Shown: piece after piece, positions 4,394-6,094 of the stretch | How the letters are laid out: every line of letters starts with the position of its first letter | Numbering within the stretch: the first letter of the stretch is position 1 | NCBI GenBank assembly: GCA_028696935.1 | Contig: JAQVGE010000060.1 | Span: forward strand, 1-6,094 | Reading direction: 5' to 3' | Source: Minisyncoccota bacterium | Lineage (GTDB): Bacteria > Patescibacteria > Paceibacteria > UBA9973 | DNA: 6,094 nt | The notes under the pieces: generated by a model | Told to the model about the DNA's origin: nothing | What the model saw: only the letters and a program-made list of their open reading frames with translations | Database searches by the model: none | Position numbers and translations under genes: made by a program

Positions 4394-6066
4394 TTAATTA
4401 TTATATCAATAATTCTCAATCTTAGCTCAGTTCGACCAGCAAAAGTATTTTTCTCAAAATTAACAATTAAATCTATTTCTTTATTGGTTTCCAAATAATT
4501 ATTAAAACTCTCATTTGTCTTAAAAAATGCAATTGCCTTAACATTAGAACCACGACTATTCTTAAAAATAATTTCGAGGTGATTTTTTTCTTTACCAAAT
4601 TCTTTTATTGAATAAATTTTTGCTTTTTTAATTAGAAAAGTTGGTTTTGGATTCCCTTCCCCAAAAGGTGCTAATTTTTCAATCACTTTATAATTTTCGT
4701 TGGTTATATCATCAATTTCAATTATCGAATCTATAGGTAATTCTGTTTCTTGTCTACCTTCAGTACCCTCTTTTTCTATTTTTGGAAAAATAGAAACAAT
4801 CCTTTCCTCTAGAAAATGAATTTCCTCGTGGGAAACCGAAAAACCACCAGCCATTTTGTGACCACCAAATTCAAGTAAACTATCCTCTGGTAATAAATTC
4901 ATAATTTCAACTAAATTTATATCACCGTAGGAACGACAAGAACCCCGAAGAGTGTCACTCTCATCTCCACCCCAGACAAAAACAGGTCTTTTATATTCTT
5001 CTGTAATCTTTGCTGCAACAATTCCAAGAACTCCAACTCTCCATTTGGGGTTACCAATAACAATTACAGGGATTTCTTCTTGGGAAAGACTTCTCTTACT
5101 TAGAGTTTTTTTAACTTCTTTCATGATATGCGCAACGAGTTGTTTCCTCTCATCATTTATTTTTACTAAATGATTAGACAAAGTCTTAGCTAAAACAGGA
5201 TCATTGGTTGCTAAAACTTCAAATGCATCCATAGGGTTAGCCATACGGGATGCTGCATTTAATCTTGGAGCTAAAGTAAAAGTAATATCTTCTTCGTTTA
5301 GTTTTGAAATATCAACAGAAGCTTTACGAAAGATCTCAACGAGTCCTGGTCGACGAGTTTTTTTCAAAACCTTAAGTCCATAATAAGCAAGAATTCTATT
5401 CTCATCTAGTAATGGGACTTGATCAGACAAAGTAGCAATTCCAGCCATATCAAGTAACCATTTTTCCCAACCCTCATTAATTTTCCAATATTCTTGATAT
5501 TTTAAAAGTAAAGCTTGAATCAACTTAAAAGCTAAACCCGCCCCACAAAGCATTTTATAGGGATATTTGCAATCATCTTGTTTTGGGTCTATAACAGCAT
5601 AAGCCTTTGGAGTACCAAGAGAAGAAGGAAGGTGGTGGTCAACAATAATAACATCAATTCCTCCTGCTTTGGCTTGAGCAACTTCATTAATAGCCGTAAT
5701 TCCGAGGTCAAAAGTAATAAGAAGATTAACTCCATCATTAATAAATCCATCAATTGCTTCTTTGTGTAAACCATAACCTTCATCGTGTCTATGCGGAATA
5801 TAAACTGAAAAATTTTCATAACCGATTTTCTTAAAAAAATCGTCCATTATAACCGCCGAGGGTATTCCGTCACAATCATAATCACTATAGATTATGATTT
5901 TCTCTTTGGCTTCTATTGCTTCAAATATACGGACAACAGCAATTTCCATGTCTTTTAAGAGATATGGGTCATATAAGTCTTCATATTTTGGGTTTAAAAA
6001 TTTATTTTTATCAATAATTCCCCTATTTTTTAGTAAAATATCAATAAGCTCTTCGTGGTTTGGCAT
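4390..6066 (-). CDS. recJ: Single-stranded-DNA-specific 5'-3' exonuclease RecJ
   Basis: The 558-residue protein is close to the family's usual length. It begins with the typical LLKNRGI...FLNP...LYDPYLLKDM segment. The DHH phosphoesterase domain follows: DYDCDG (62-67), IPHRHDEGYGL (90-100), ITFDLGI (117-123), VDHH (142-145) and ATLSDQVPL (211-219, Asp215 a likely metal ligand). The DHHA1 part carries LAPRLNAASRM (265-275), WRVGVLGIVAAKI (342-354) and GGHKMAGGF (401-409). The C-terminal OB-fold domain (about 445-550) starts with LAPFGEGNPKPTF. RecJ digests single-stranded DNA 5' to 3' in the RecF pathway, mismatch and base-excision repair. The start gives the full conserved N terminus. No Shine-Dalgarno sequence is seen; minus-strand TACAAT and TATGAT at 6074-6084 would give a very short or leaderless message. 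recJ heads the minus-strand set recJ-rnhA-comEC, and its TGA stop overlaps the rnhA ATG. Confidence 0.97.
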   Translation of the reverse strand: MPNHEELIDILLKNRGIIDKNKFLNPKYEDLYDPYLLKDMEIAVVRIFEAIEAKEKIIIYSDYDCDGIPSAVIMDDFFKKIGYENFSVYIPHRHDEGYGLHKEAIDGFINDGVNLLITFDLGITAINEVAQAKAGGIDVIIVDHHLPSSLGTPKAYAVIDPKQDDCKYPYKMLCGAGLAFKLIQALLLKYQEYWKINEGWEKWLLDMAGIATLSDQVPLLDENRILAYYGLKVLKKTRRPGLVEIFRKASVDISKLNEEDITFTLAPRLNAASRMANPMDAFEVLATNDPVLAKTLSNHLVKINDERKQLVAHIMKEVKKTLSKRSLSQEEIPVIVIGNPKWRVGVLGIVAAKITEEYKRPVFVWGGDESDTLRGSCRSYGDINLVEIMNLLPEDSLLEFGGHKMAGGFSVSHEEIHFLEERIVSIFPKIEKEGTEGRQETELPIDSIIEIDDITNENYKVIEKLAPFGEGNPKPTFLIKKAKIYSIKEFGKEKNHLEIIFKNSRGSNVKAIAFFKTNESFNNYLETNKEIDLIVNFEKNTFAGRTELRLRIIDIIIK

Positions 6067-6088
6067 AGTTATGATTGTATCATATAAT
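6060..6088 (+). promoter_or_regulatory. Near-consensus promoter pointing out of the window, divergent from recJ
   Basis: TTGGCA (6060-6065, 5 of 6 to the -35 consensus), a 17-base spacer, and TATAAT (6083-6088, perfect -10) form a strong vegetative-type promoter on the plus strand. Transcription would start near 6095, just past the edge, so a rightward gene or RNA is expected there. The -35 overlaps the recJ start codon and the -10 lies across the recJ promoter region, so the two directions may interfere. Confidence 0.7.
6070..6084. promoter_or_regulatory. Perfect dyad, operator candidate upstream of recJ
   Basis: TATGAT (6070-6075) and ATCATA (6079-6084) form a perfect inverted repeat around TGT. 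The dyad sits in the spacer and start of the -10 of the rightward promoter, and coincides with the minus-strand -10 candidates for recJ (TACAAT, TATGAT). A repressor bound there would cover both promoters. No match to a named operator is claimed, and AT-rich DNA yields short dyads by chance. Confidence 0.4.
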
Positions 6089-6094
6089 GACTTT

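Noticed and set aside
4952..5819. Several open frames on both strands within recJ (4952-5173, 5578-5769, 5589-5819).
   Set aside because: All lie wholly within the motif-rich recJ frame and give biased, Leu- or Asn/Ser-rich translations typical of shadow frames.

Overview
The window is a compact, AT-rich stretch (about one third G+C by eye) carrying seven protein genes, no tRNA, rRNA or CRISPR, and no gene-free gap longer than about 125 bases. Gene size, tight packing, AT-rich codon use and the make-up (short site-2 protease, an 81-residue bL28, a two-piece ComEC, a divergent Fe/Mn superoxide dismutase) point to a Patescibacteria (Candidate Phyla Radiation) genome, probably near Parcubacteria/Paceibacteria; this is inference from gene character, not a phylogeny. 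recJ ends in TGA exactly at the rnhA start, so TGA reads as stop, which argues against the TGA=Gly code of Gracilibacteria and Absconditabacteria. None of the seven start codons has a convincing Shine-Dalgarno sequence at normal spacing.

Layout, left to right: a site-2 protease gene on the minus strand runs off the left edge (1-505). rpmB (bL28) diverges from it on the plus strand (618-863) and ends in a bidirectional hairpin terminator. A membrane-anchored ComEC-type metallo-beta-lactamase gene follows on the minus strand (899-1768). A Fe/Mn superoxide dismutase gene (1872-2477, plus) diverges from it across a promoter region with a 10-bp inverted repeat, and converges on the next gene at a GC-rich hairpin (2507-2525). 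The minus strand then carries, in transcription order from the right edge, recJ (6066-4390), rnhA (4393-3950, ATGA overlap), a highly structured 117-base intergenic element (3841-3957), and the ComEC channel gene (3826-2534). At the right edge a near-consensus promoter points out of the window, with a perfect dyad between it and the recJ start.

How the genes fit together: the minus-strand set looks like a DNA-handling cassette. ComEC's channel half imports single-stranded DNA, the separate MBL half is the presumed nuclease domain outside the membrane, RecJ degrades single-stranded DNA 5' to 3', and RNase HI removes RNA from hybrids. The two ComEC parts lie in the domain order of a full-length ComEC but are separated by the oppositely oriented sod gene. 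The split falls in a predicted cytoplasmic loop, so topology would be kept. The most unexplained items are the structured GC-rich island between rnhA and comEC, the inverted repeat between the MBL and sod genes, and the dyad/promoter pair upstream of recJ.
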